DNA of 64,000 bases. Origin: Centropus unirufus. Taxonomy: Eukaryota > Chordata > Aves > Cuculiformes > Centropidae. The notes under the pieces are model-generated. The model was given only the letters and a program-made list of their open reading frames with translations, made no database searches and was not told the origin of the DNA. Of this stretch, positions 12,101 through 25,200 are shown in pieces. The position numbers and the translations under genes were made by a program. Location: assembly GCA_013397695.1 (NCBI GenBank), contig VYZI01000054.1, forward strand, positions 1,173,630-1,237,629. The letters are read 5' to 3'. Within the stretch, counting starts at the first letter, position 1; the number at the start of each line of letters is the position of its first letter.

Positions 12101-14807
12101 AAAGAATCTCTTCCTCTCTCTTTATTCATTTTTCATCATTTGTAATTCCTTTTTTTTTTTCCCTGAGTTACATTATTTACATTAATGTGTCCAAAGGAGA
12201 CAGTCTAATTGTCATTTAAGGTTTTAGATGCTTCAAGCACAACTGAGGGAAGACTTGGTGAATCCCCAAATGTCTGTTTGACTGTTGCCAAACCCTTGGA
12301 GACAGTGAAACTTATTATAGCACACTTTCTTTAATTTTTAAGGGCTCCAAACCTCTTTCTACAATGCTTTCTACAATGAGAGCACTATCAGTCTCCACAG
12401 CCCAGCTTCTTTTTCATGGACCCAGCCAGGACCCAGAAAACAGATAAAAATCTCCTAGGGAGTTCAGCCTGGAAGACATTGTCCTTGTGATTCTTACAAG
12501 CAGAGCCAGACAGTATCTGAATAGAAGAGCACCCCTTCCAACAGCTCAGTGTAAATCAATGCCCAAGCCTAATACCACTTTCCGATTAATTTTTGGGTTA
12601 AGCTCTATTTGACTTGTGCTTTGGATTGCTCCTGTTAATTCCCCAATTAGAAGCATGTCACTTAATTCCAACTTCTCTGCACAATTACTTCAAGAAACCT
12701 ACATGACCAAATCAATGACACTGGAGTGCTTGTATCCAGGGCAAGGTGTAATACCTCAGACTCATGAAACATGAGGTTTTTTGAAAGCAAACTGCTAGGT
12801 GGGTTTGAGTGTGAACAACTGGATCAGGCATAGCCACTAGGAAAACCACTGGCTTATCATTAAAACAGACAGGGGATGCTGTTGTAATTTGAACATTGCT
12901 TTGCCATCATTAGTATCACAAATACCTGCAATCGATAATCAGTGTCACCCCTTTGAGCGAAACAATGCCACAACAATGTATTGAGTTGTGGGGAAGCACT
13001 TTCCCCTCTTTAGATCTCTCTCATATACATATATACATAGACAGACATACCCACATACATTTTCTAAGTGCCATACAATTACAGATGTTTTAGGCACATA
13101 CATTCTCCGTGTCCATAAAACACCCATGAAGAAGATCTGGGACTGAAACCATTGTTGGTACAAGTAATGGTGGCTTGAAGCAGGCTGAAATTTGCCACTA
13201 GGTTGTGAATACATTATTAACACTTCAAATGACACACGCACATAAGGTTGCACACACAGTAGTTCAAAATACTCGCTGAGAAAACATAACCTCCTTGCCT
13301 GTAGCCTAGCAATAAGTGTTAAAAGGATTGCAGCAAAATGGTTCCCATGCAAAGTCAAGAGCTCAAAGGTGATTCATTCTTGGTTGGTCTTGATGAAGGG
13401 GACATTATCTTGGAGTGCTCCTGCGTGCTTCAGTTTTTAGTACCCGTGGGAGGGAAGGAGTGGGATGCCACACTCCACTCTTTACATTGTGCCTTCTTTT
13501 AAACCAAGTAAAGCACAACGACTGTTTATCAGGAAAGAACATTTAATTGCTTCTTACTTATGACAGGGTAGTTCTCTTACCATGAGAGCTCCTGAGAGGA
13601 GATAAATTAGCTTTTCATGCTTGCCACTTACAGTGGCTTGCCTTAATGCTAATGTAATAATAAGGTAGGAAACTAACATTGGCCATTTTGGGACATAGTA
13701 CTTGTTGTCCTTGAGTCTTATTTACTATGAGCTTGTTTGTGTGAAATATGCATGTCCTTGCCAGAAGCAAGACCTGTTTTACACAAGACCCCATGCAAGT
13801 ACTCAACATTGCTACATGGACATCCATCCATTAGCCCCCTTTCTTCCCAGCTCCAAACAATGACAACCAGAGATCACAAAACAAAAAGATTAGGTGAGCA
13901 GCCAAGTAACAGTGACAAAAAGGACATCATGCATACTATCAGAGCGAGCAAGAGATACTGAGGAGGACATCCATTCCTGGGGGTACATTATGATGTGTCA
14001 TGGACTGGTAATGACCAATTAGATTCCTTGCATTGCAAAAGAAAATGCAAGGAGCAACAGCAGCTCAAAAAAAGGGAGGGAGAAAATGCAGCTGGACAAA
14101 TCTCTTCCTTTGCAGGCAAAGGTGAAGTCATCACAGCAGAAATAATAATAATAAAAAACATTCGTCTTCTTTAGGAAAACCTTGACCAAGACTAAGAACA
14201 AGGAAGAATGTTCTAACTACTGGCATCTACTCAGCTGGCAATGCCAGGATTTCTTTAAGATGTAATAGGATAGATGTGCATGCTCTGGTATTACAGGAGC
14301 CTGACTGCATTCTTCTGTTATACTTGCCAATTAAAAGCCAAAGACTTGCCTTTGTTTTTAAAGTATGTTTCTTTAAAGTCCGTTTGATAATTCCTGCAGA
14401 CATTTTAAAAGGACTGCCGCCATGGCAAACATCATTCTTACCACAACATTTCTGAGTGAGGTTTTGTACATTGGAGTGATACACCTGTTGTCAGACTCCC
14501 TAAATGAAAAAGGAGCCTGTCCTATAACCTAGAAAACCCAAATCCCTCGGGTCATTTCTTTTACCTTTCAAACACCTTGCAAGGGAAGGAGTCTTTGTGC
14601 AGAGACCCAAGGGACTTCACTTTGCAGAGCAAACTGTGTGAAACTAAAAGACTCCAGAACTGCATATGTACCATGTATGGAACTAGATCCATTTGCCCCC
14701 TTTATTTTGTATATAGATTAAAAATAATCATATAATTGCTTTACAATTGATAGTTTTTGTGGCATGATTATTGGGGAAGGCTGTCCACCACAGCAATAAA
14801 TACTCAC
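9162..14807 (-). other. CELF2: CELF2 intron, about 5.6 kb
   Basis: AT-rich unique sequence with a small AAT-type microsatellite at 11231-11262 and T-runs near 9895 and 12150. Its two ends carry the tandem donors and tandem acceptors described for the flanking exons. A 137-codon minus-strand frame at 12945-13358 has no recognisable domain. Confidence 0.75.
11231..11262. repeat. Imperfect (AAT)n microsatellite
   Basis: About ten AAT-like units interrupted by CAG and AGT. Low-complexity, with no gene function inferred. Confidence 0.8.
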
Positions 14808-14939
14808 TGTTTACGGTACCTGCTAGTGCATTAATATTATTCAGTCCAACAGTGGCTCCAGCCAGTCCTTGGAGAGTACCCAGAGAAGTCAAAGAATTCA
14901 TGGCCGCACCAGCTGTGGAATTAGCAGTAGATGCAGCCA
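14808..14939 (-). CDS. CELF2: CELF2 linker exon with two alternative donors
   Basis: The exon reads VAASTANSTAGAAMNSLTSL, then LQGLAGATVGLNNINALAG. Two donors fit. The inner donor at 14820 (GCAG|GTACCG, weak) gives a 120-bp exon. The outer donor at 14808 (AACA|GTGAGTAT, stronger) gives a 132-bp exon and adds TVN plus one base. Both leave phase 1, so the frame is kept with either acceptor of the next exon. From memory, vertebrate CELF2 isoforms with TVNSMAAL and with VAQMLSGMAAL both exist, which fits use of both sites. The boundary given is the longer form. Confidence 0.92.
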
Positions 14940-14942
14940 CTG

Positions 14943-14947
<5 letters not shown>

Positions 14948-14977
<30 letters not shown>
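14948..14977 (-). promoter_or_regulatory. CELF2: U30 polypyrimidine tract at a CELF2 acceptor
   Basis: Thirty consecutive A on the plus strand become thirty U in the CELF2 pre-mRNA, followed directly by ACTTTCAG and the exon. It serves as the polypyrimidine tract of the acceptor at 14939. Proteins that bind U-runs (U2AF, PTB, TIA1, ELAV-like) are natural candidates. Its length may be polymorphic or affected by sequencing. Confidence 0.85.
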
Positions 14978-14979
<2 letters not shown>

Positions 14980-17900
14980 AAAAAGACAAAATTAAGGCCA
15001 TCATTTCCCTTTTTCAGTTGATCACAAAATAGCTTACAATAATGCTAAGCTCAAAAACAGGGCTACTTGCAGGAAAAATAAACAAAGAAAATGAGACCGA
15101 TAGACCAGCCTTGCTCAGGATACTACTAGAATGTTTGTTCATGGAAAGTGTTGATAAGCCTTCAATTGGATCAGAAAATATAACATGGTGGTATTCCTTG
15201 CAAACATAATTCAGAAACAGTAAGTATATGATCAGCCACTTTCTTAAAAGTTTGTCAATCACCCTAGAAGCCCAGGCTGATCAGCTAACCAGTCCATTGA
15301 GACTTCGCCACATTTTAAACTCTACCAATTAAAAAAAAACAGAATTACTCACTGCAGTTTTGTTATACAAGAACTTTCTGTGCTGGGCCCCATGTGTTCT
15401 AAGAGAAATCTTAATTATTCTAAGCGAGACACTATGCAATTATGGCTCCGCTCTAGGACCCTGCATGAACATCATTAAAGCCTTGAAGTTTACAAAAAGC
15501 AGAATGACCAGCCAAATAAAAAAATGTAGCTACTAGCTATTTTATTGCAGGCTTTTAGCCTAGCTTTTTTATAACTAGTCATGTACACGAACCCCATAAA
15601 CTGTACACATCCAAAAAGCTCTGCCAAAGACATAGCTGAGGCTCAGGTGGAGAAAAGGTCCTTGCTGCTAAAATGCCAAGGGAACGATGAAGGTGGATGA
15701 GATTAATGCATCTAAACTACACACTTAGGAAAAGAAAGAGATGCACTCTTTTGTCATAGGAAAATAATAAAGGACCATAGAAAGAACTATCTTCTAGGCT
15801 GGATTAATTAGAGATACATGCCTCTCTTGTAGAAGGGCCTTGAAAAACCAGTGTGGATTAAACACTTAACTTAAAGGCAGGTAAAGTTATACCAGATGAA
15901 TCACATTCATGAAAGCTGCAGAAGCAATTAGGATTTTAGCTTTTCTCCTGAGCCCTACTTTACTACATCAATCATAAAGACTTTCTTTCCTTTTAAAAAG
16001 TTGCATTAACTTCTGAAAAGTGAACATTTAAAGTCAGAGTTTTGTTGATGATTTACCACAGGCACATCATGTTTATCCCATGCTTTTTTTGCTCCTATTC
16101 AATACCTGGCAATGAAATGGTTAAGATTGATTTTATCTTGATGCTTTTTTGAGCTGTCAAACACATCAGATTACTAAGTGAACCATCAAGAAAGTGACTT
16201 CTCTACAGTTGCACTTGGCAGGATCTAGTAAGGAAAGTAGGAGGCAACTTTTTCATTCTGAGGGTAGATGTCAAATCTCTAACCTACAAAACCCCCACTT
16301 TTACAAGCACCCATGGGTACATAGAGAATAAAAGACTGTCCTAGCATGGATGAGGAGAGATTTCCAGACTCCATAAGGTGCTGCTTGTCCACAGTATCCC
16401 TAGTATTCCCTAGTATCTACAATGTTAACTTGAATAATTTTATACATTGGAGATAGAAGTAGCTTTGATTATTCAGTCTCTCTCCACAAAGCAATAAGAA
16501 GCTTAAAATGTCTTTGATTAAAAAAAAGTAATAAAAACAAGTAAAACCCCTCTTTTGTCTAATAATGTGGGCACCAACAGAGAAGAGAAGAAAAAACACA
16601 AAGCGAATGAATGTCAGTGAATTCCCTGTGACCAACACTGCTCTGGGTTCTGTTCATGTTTATTAGCAAATCATTTAAATTAAGTATATAAACTTCAAAT
16701 CTGAAGGATCTGATTGGTTTTGATTCGGCTGAATTCCATCCATTTCTGTTTCAGAGGATTATTACACTTTTCTCTTGAGGAAACACATATATTTAAGAAA
16801 TGAGAGAAATGAGGGCTAGGGAACTGCCTGAAAATTACATTAAAGCTCTTGGGGGCAAATAACTCCTGCAAATGAGAGCCATGCACTTATGGTTTGTCAA
16901 CACATCCGTTGGAGAAGGCAGAAAAACCTGATTAAATCCTCCTCTCTTGCACAGCAGAGTGTGTTGTGGTGGCTCTTATAATAGTCTCGCTGCTCAAATA
17001 CATACTTCAGGGATGGCCACTGTCTGAGGCCAACATCTCTTCATATCAAGTTTCTCTATTCTATCAGAAAAATAGAGCAATTGCCTCAGTGATTCTCCAT
17101 TTGAAGTTGCAATGCAGATTACCTAGTTTGTCCAAATAATGACTTGGCATATAATCAATGTAAAGTACTAGCTGGAGCACTGAGGCACCTCAGAAGTCAG
17201 CATTTTGTTGCTGTGACTATGTCTTCTGCTTAGCAGTGAACTGTCTCATAGATCCACTGCTTTTTCCTCTTTGGCTTATCATCACTTTGAGGAGAAAGAA
17301 ACTGAACAAACGGTGTGGTTTTCCATTATCTTATTGAACACAGGGTGAACAGAAATGAATGGAGCTCCTTTTGTTAAGGCACTTGTAAAGGACAGATCCA
17401 ACACCTTGCTGGGTGAGGTTTCCTGAAAGACTCCACAGTAGTTAGGTCCTTCTCTTTGACTGAGACCTGCACGTGTGAAATGAAGATGAAGACACTGATG
17501 AGCTAAAAAATACTATCAAAGTGGCCATAAAAAGTCCAAGATAGAGGACAAAATTTCTCACAAAATGCTAGATTCAGCCAATAGAGGAAGCAATGTTATT
17601 CTATGTCCCCCAAACACTTAAAGGTACATGAATCAAAATAGACAAAAATAGATTGGATACCTTAAGAATTTATAAATTGGTCTTCACCAGGTTTTCCTGC
17701 CACAGAATAAATTAAAAAAAAACAAACCGAAAACATTTCACAACTGCCTCCATACTAGCACATTGCTGGTCTGAACTGACTCACTTCATAGTGCTGCTTA
17801 ATAAAGAGTTCGCATCTGTCTCCAGGCACTCAGATAGCTTGATGTATGGAGCTGGAGTGCTACTAGAAATTGCCCTCTTTGTGCTATTGGTGCAGCAGCA

Positions 17901-20900
17901 TTTGGCGCAACAGTGAGGAAAATCAAAATACACAGAAAAAGTGGAATCCGGCTTCTGCTGTCACTGTATGGCACAACCTGTATCCACAACATTGAATGCA
18001 TTGTTTTTCTCTTTATACTGGGAATTTTATCCTTGTTTCATTTCAACTTGTGCATGTCAGAGACTTAATAAGTTTCTGGGTCAGTGTTGAGTGTGCTAGT
18101 TAATACCAAAGCTAGGGGGAGTGATTCAGCAAACTGGAGCTCCAGCCTGATGAATTCTGGCTGAATACACAATAGCTCAATAGTTGGTGAAGAACAGAAC
18201 TGCTTGTTACCAGCTGCACCAATCCTTCCATCACTATGTTAAGCCCTGGATAAACACTAGAACATGATAGATAAGATTTTCTCTACCCAAAGGAACTTTT
18301 TCCTTTCTATCATCAGTTATTGGAATAAGAAGACAACTTTCTCAAAGATGCTGTTGCTCAATCAAGACGCTATGAAGAGGAATTACAGGGTTGAATCTTT
18401 CGGCTGTTACTGCAAGATTTCAGGCAAGACGTTCATCATATTCCCCACTGACCTTAAATTATTAATATATGAAAATAATATCATAGCATTGGATAAAGAG
18501 GTCAGTTTAGCCTTGCAAGAGTCATCCAGTAATCTGCAGGAAAAACTGCTCTCTTTCCTGCAGGTACACTGCATGCTGGTCACCTGTTGCCTTCTCCATC
18601 CTGGCCACATACAAAGACTTTACAGAACACTTTATCACCTCCAGCCATGAAAGGTGAGAAGGTTCAAAATGTTCATTTTACTACCGTAGACCTTACTGTT
18701 TCATCTTCATTGATCCTTCTATTCCCACATTTCTATGTCAGATTCATAGCCTTCCTCCCCTTTCTTCCAAACTCAATTCCACTTTAATAAATATCCAGAA
18801 ACCTTCAAGTAATACAAATATTATTAAGAAAGTGTGAAACAAAGAAAGAGGTGGCTGCAGCCTTCCCCCAACATACCCCCTAGTCACTCCCAGCCCCAGC
18901 CACTTGATCTGACTGTGCTTCCCCCATTTAACTGATGATTTTTTTTGCTATCAATCAGCTTAATTATGAAAAAAGACTTGGCCTTTGGTTAATATAATCA
19001 TTAACAGAGGTCACTTTGATATAGAGAACACATTTTCATTTGGAGTAGAAGTTGTACACAGGGTAAAAATTTGTGCTTAACTAGAAAGGTTGCTTTCATA
19101 GACATTTTTAAAGCTGGAAGGATCTTGCTTTCTCAGCTATTCTCCTCAATACATTTATTTCTGCCTGTAAAAGTTATAGCACCTTTTGGGTCAGAGATTT
19201 TTTTAATAGAAATCTAGACTATCAATGAACCCTTTCCTTTTTAATTTAAATAGTGTTTCAACACAATTCCTAAAAACTATGCCAACCTAGAAAAACAACC
19301 AGTATTAGCACAGAAATTCTTGGCCATTCTGTTGGCTAGCTTATGTCCATAGAGTCGCAACGATTTACATAATCTGGACTTCTATCAGCTGGAAAACTAG
19401 ATTCAGGACAACAGCATCTAGGAAAGGCAATGATGTGTAAATATTTCTTTGGCTTTGCCGTGAGCTCTGTGGATGGGAATAATTTACCCAAGTTTGGCAG
19501 GCTCATCTTTAGTTCAAGCTAGTCTAGTCAAAACTACACTTTTGAAGTGTCTCTGGGGATAAAAGACCTCCAACTCAAACACCTTACCTTCAGGCTTTAA
19601 GCTCAGGAAAGGCTGAACTGCCCTCTGGAAGTGCCCCTGTTCCCACTGATGAGATGTAGACATAGAGTATTCGGGCAGGAAATGTGTTGTGGGATAGATC
19701 CTGCCTTTCCTGTCAGCCACACATTTTGTCATATAAGCTGGTGATTTGAAAGTGAGGCATCTGCTTTCATTCTGTGCACAGAACCAATGCTAAACCAAGC
19801 AAACTCAGGAGTTTGAGCGTAATCACCTCAATCAAATCATGGTCTCATACAATTGCCTGATGCTGGGCAATTCTGAACTAATCTCCAGAGGATGTACACT
19901 TTTCTGCAAAGAACACCTTGTCAGAGAAAGGAGCTAGGCAGGAGGGACTTATGCCATGCTGTGGTACAGGTCATACAAAGTAGGATGGCCTTGCACAAGA
20001 ACATGCAGGTTGAATTAAACTAAGATGCTATTGGTGCTTTTCCCAGTTCTGCCTCAAACTTCTTGTGCTGCCCTGGATAAAGAACTCGCTATGTTTTTTT
20101 CCTGTAAGACATGGCTAATTCTACTTCTTCCCATTTGTTGGCTTGTCTCCTAGAAAACCATGTCTTAGAGGCATAGGTACCTTTTTGTCATGCCTATTTA
20201 CTTCCTACACCTAAGATCAAGGAGTACCCTTGATAGAGCTTCTAGGTATACTGAAATAAGAAAATCAAAGACCTATGTTCTTCTATAGTACAGCCTTGGG
20301 CAAATTCCAAACCTCTCATGTCTCAGGGTCAATTTACGAACTGAATTCACTTCCCCAATAGAGGACAACTGGTGGGTCCAGGGAGGCTGCCTGAGCACTT
20401 AGTGATGAAGTAAAGTACTAGATGAACACTCCTCTCACTGTTGCTCTGAATAAAATAGCCTATGCAAACCACACAATTACCACCATGATTTAGCAGAGAT
20501 GGTTTGGAGTGTGTAGTCAACTCCATTCTTTCCTTAATTTTTTTTTTTTGGTAAATGTCTAGCTAATAAAGAATTCCAGTGACTTCTCAGCAAAGAGATA
20601 TACCATGGAAAAAAAGAGTTGCTTGGAAACTCCATATTATATATGCTATTTTATGGGTGGACATACAAAGGCCCTGAACTCTCTACATTCCTCTTTGCTT
20701 TGTCCTGTTTCCTTCTTCCTCTTTCAACACTGGCATACTGTATGGAAATGGTCCCACTGCAGGTCCAGGACTAAGGTATAAAGAATATCAAAGAGGCATT
20801 TCAAAGTTTCTAAGTAAAATTTCTTTTTGGTAACATAATTTTGGTTTTAGGGCAGAATTAAATGAGAGAATGGGCAAAGAAAGGCAAGGGCAAACTTTGC

Positions 20901-21639
20901 CTGAGTGGAGGGTTGCCATCGATCTTCACCCATCCCATCCATGTGAAGAAAGCAGCTCATGTTTCTGGAGAAGAACCAGCGTTCTAGTGCTGCAGGGCTT
21001 CAGGGCAGCTCCAAGACTGGCTTAAGTATGCTGGGGTTTTCCATACAGAGATTTAGAACTGTAACTGTGTCAGCCCTGCCGACAGCTTTCCTTTAGGCAG
21101 CTCTCCGTTACACTCCAGAGCTGTCTGTCACTACCTAATGCACAACACAACAGGAAACTTAACGTTTACTTTGATATCAACTACCTGCTTATCTGTGTTC
21201 TGGTCACATCCTGCTTAGTCAGTTGTAGAGGAAGTGTAAATGTTAAAAAGCAAATCACACTGCTTGGCTCTGAACCACAACTTTGTTCTTGTTGTTTTAC
21301 TTAATGGAGAGTTTAAATAACACAGTGATCAAAGTACTTCTTTTGCTCTGGTTAAGACGATATAGTAGTGCACCAGGGATCAATACTACCCACAAATTTA
21401 AGGTTCAGTATCTCTACGACTTTAAGCACAAGAAGTTGCGGAGAAAACATGTTCTCTTTTGGGAGAGACTCCTGTCAAATAAGTAATACAGTTTGTCTGA
21501 ACTCAGACGCCTCTTTCTTGTACTGAATTTGGGTGTATTTCTGATTTTCAGCTGCTTTCCTGAGCTCACCACCTCCAAGGACTAGATAAAATAGATCTGA
21601 CCTAATCGGCTCCTGAGTAAATAGCTGTCATTCAGAGTG

Positions 21640-22212
21640 GCACAGATGGGCAGAGTTGGCCAACAGGAACCTCATGAAAATTAACAAGGACAAATGTAAA
21701 GTACTGCACCTGCGAAGGAATAATCTCTTTCAGTAGCACAGGATGAGGATGGGAAGAAATTCTGCTGAAAACGACCTGGAGGGGTCCTCGTGGGAGGTGA
21801 CCACGAGCCAGCAGCATGCTCTGGCAGCAGAGAAACCCAACAGCCTCCTGTACTTTTGTAACAGTAGAAGAGTCAGGACACCCAGGTGATGTTTCCTCCT
21901 TACTCAGCACTTGTTAGAACACATCTAAACACTACATCCAGATATGGGTTTCTCATTGCAAGAAAAACATTTATCAGCTGGCAGGAGTTCAGTGAAAGGC
22001 CACTGAGATGGTCAGATGCTGGAGCACTCATACTGTAACCAGCTGGACTAATACAGGATAGAGAACATATGGCTTCAGGTGGACCTAAAGCAGCTCCCAG
22101 TACTTTTGAGGAGGTCAAGCCCTGATAAACCTGATCTCACCTCACACCTGACCCTGCAGGAGGTTGGAGCATAGACGTCCTGAGGGACATTCCAATCTTG
22201 ATTATTCTATGA
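21640..22212 (+). mobile_element. CR1 LINE 3' fragment with RT tail
   Basis: The fragment opens in the C-terminal part of ORF2, with broken translations resembling NKDKCKVLHLGR and a SQQHALAAEKPNS segment. It passes through GAGTTCAGTGAAAGGCCACTGAGATGG-like sequence, then jumps to the terminal region and ends GATTATTCTATGA at 22212. Much of the 3' UTR is missing between about 22090 and 22150. In-frame stops show it is dead. It lies in antisense orientation to CELF2. Confidence 0.88.
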
Positions 22213-25200
22213 ACATGTAAAAATCAGAGCAGTGTAGTGGAAAAGTGGACAAAGTCAGGTAACACTGAGGCAGAATGAAAGAATGAAGATGTGTTGGCAG
22301 AAAACTGAACAGGTTATCTGGCTTCTGCTCTTGGGTCCGTTTAAAGGAATAGATGTTGGCACTGAGTATGCCACTTAACTCTTGACTTTTTCTGGTTCCA
22401 GTCTAACCATAACTACTTTGGGAGTAAAATTTCAAGGGCTAGATCTACATTTAAGAAAAGGGCGTCCTGACTATTGATGATTCCTTGATACTCTAGATTC
22501 CTCTTAGTTTCCCTTAGATATAGAAATGTGCAACAGAAAATAAAATTGTAGTAGAAGTCCAAAAAGAAAGGATATAGAGAAATTATGCAAAGAAAGTAGA
22601 AGCAGTAGAAAAATAAAATCATAATTATTTTAATACTTCTAACTTCTTCCCAGTCAGTGACATAGAAAAAATATTATAGGACTTGGAGACAAATGGAAAA
22701 GAAATACTAAACCCCAAGTAGAAATTTTGAACATATTGACTATAAAATCTTTGTTTACTACACAAAATCTCTTGGATAATCATGTTTCTTTGTCCCTCTG
22801 TTAGTACAAGAGGGATAATAAAGCTAAGAGAAATCACTGAATTTAAGGATAATCAGATTAGAGCTGTGCTCTCTGTTTTGTTTCTAATCCTTGGTTGCAA
22901 AACCAACAATGTTTGGGACAATGTATTGGAAACTTTATCTCAAGAAGATGAACACCTGCTAGCCTGAGTGAAAGACTAAAAGACATTGGCCAAAGTCTAG
23001 CTGTATTGGAAAAAGTAAGTCCATGCACAGCTTCCAACGTTGGTCTGATTTACATCTTATTTTGGTTGTGATACTCCCTTAAACAGAGAAGAAAAGCACC
23101 CATCTGCAGGAGATTCTCATGCAGTGAGGAATCTGGAAGACCAGTCTGGTGTTATGTGGGATTTTGGCCAGATCTGATCTTACATGTTTTAGGTCAATTG
23201 AGTAAGGTACATACATTTTGTATAGCACTAACAACAACTGATTGTTTTAAAGAGATGGAGGCTCAAAACTTTTCTCCTAATCACAGGAATTGAATGTCTC
23301 ATAGAAAAGAGATGCAATTAAAGTATAGTAATGACGGAGCTTACAAAATGAGGATTATAAACATGGGCGTGGGGGAGAAGCGGGTAAGTCAATCACACCA
23401 CCCATGTGACATTGCTCTCAGGAATTTGCAGTTGCATTTCTGTCTGAAATGAGCACACTCTACGGGCTCTGACTGCATAAGGAACATTCTAAAGGGGAAG
23501 AATAATTAAGCGATGACAGAGGCATCATCATTATTAGATAATCACAACCCAGGGGCATTAACAAACGTTGAGTGTCTCTAATCCCATGGGGTCTAATTAT
23601 TCTGTGATAATAACCACACCTCCAAGTTTTAATTTATTCTTGTGGAGAATCTAGGCAGGAGGTGGGGGGAAGGGGAGCATTTTAATATTTTTGCTGGAAG
23701 AAGATGCTGTTGGCCTTTCAAAAGGGCTCATCAGTATTCTAATCTAACTAGCATGTGTGATTGGCATTAAATTGTCTGCCCTTTACGGTGATCTCCAGCC
23801 AATCCAAGTATTCACCCTTGCACAAACCAGTGGTCTCCCAGTTACTAACAGCATCAGCATGCATCAGTTCTGTTTCTCGGGGCAATTTTTGGCAAAGGAG
23901 AGGTGGATTTTCCTACTCTGAGGAGCATTCTTCATAAGGTCCTCAGATAAACACACTGCCATTTGCATGACGAGAGAAGTAAAACTTGCTAATTTTCTGG
24001 TTTCTTGGAAGTGTTGTCTGACATGTAAAAAGGGAAGATTCTAGTAAGTTTAAGTGCTCTGCTTGAGCTTGGATAGAATAAAATAAAAATGACAGACATA
24101 CTCTAGGGAAAGAGCACCAGAAAAGCAAAAGAGCAAGAAAAAGTCAGGGGGAAACCAGAATGACAATAGAGAAAGACATATCACAGCTTTTCTCAAATCC
24201 GTCAGTGTGCCTCTACTTCTCCATTATTCACAGGTGAAAAATACCTATGAAAGATTACCCAGAGTACACAAAAAAGAGAAGCATCAGAGAGGAAAGGAGG
24301 AAGAGAGCAGTATACACTCAACATCTGGTCGCTTCTATGTGTCTGTGTGCACGCACATGCAAATGATACTAAGCAAGACAGTGGGAGAGAGAGTGGAGGA
24401 GTCTTTCCCCATGGTGATCCTTCAGGCTGAAGCTATTTTTCTGAGAATAGTCTTATATTTTTCAAAGTCCTTTGAGTACACTCCCTTATACACTCACTTA
24501 AGATAAAAAAAGAACAAGGAGGTGAATTAATTCATTCAAATTCTTTGCAAATTCTTGAGAATCCAAGGTCATCAAGAGCTGGAGACTATCTTCAGACTCC
24601 TAAATCCAAACTCTTCAGTAGTGCATGGGTATTTGAAAGCTAAGGAAACTCTGTGAGTTTAGGATGGTTAAAATCACGGTCACTTATCTTCATCACTTAC
24701 GCCATTTATATTAAAACATAACTTGACATTTTTGATTGCCTTGAAATGATAATGTCCACAGTGAGAACCTTCCACAGCAGTGAATAAACAGGGGAGAAAA
24801 CAGGGCATACAAAAGTACTACAGGGATGGCAGATAAACCTATCAACTGGCTATTTTTGTAGTTTTCTAGTTTTATGTTCCATAATTTTCCTCCAAACCTA
24901 TCTCTCCAGCATTTTAATAACCAAGGATTTATTGATTGGACATATCTTTGTGAATCTGGTCTATTGTGTTTAAGGCCATATTCTCCTGTTATATTATAAA
25001 GATGGAGAGAGTAAAAAGCAAGTTAATATTCTGTGCCAATTCCACACTGATACTTCCGTTTTGTTGAGATGTCTTGCTCAAGGAAGACCATACCCCTCTA
25101 GGGTGACCTACATGTTATACATCCTACTTCAGCTACCTGCTTGCAAAATACTATGTAATCTCTCTGGTAGACAACAACAATACATCGTGTTTGGTGTTGG

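Noticed and set aside
12945..13358. 137-codon minus-strand frame in an intron
   Set aside because: No family resemblance and no good acceptor and donor pairing that would make it a CELF2 exon.
18264..18650. 128-codon plus-strand frame
   Set aside because: No known protein similarity, no promoter or polyadenylation context.
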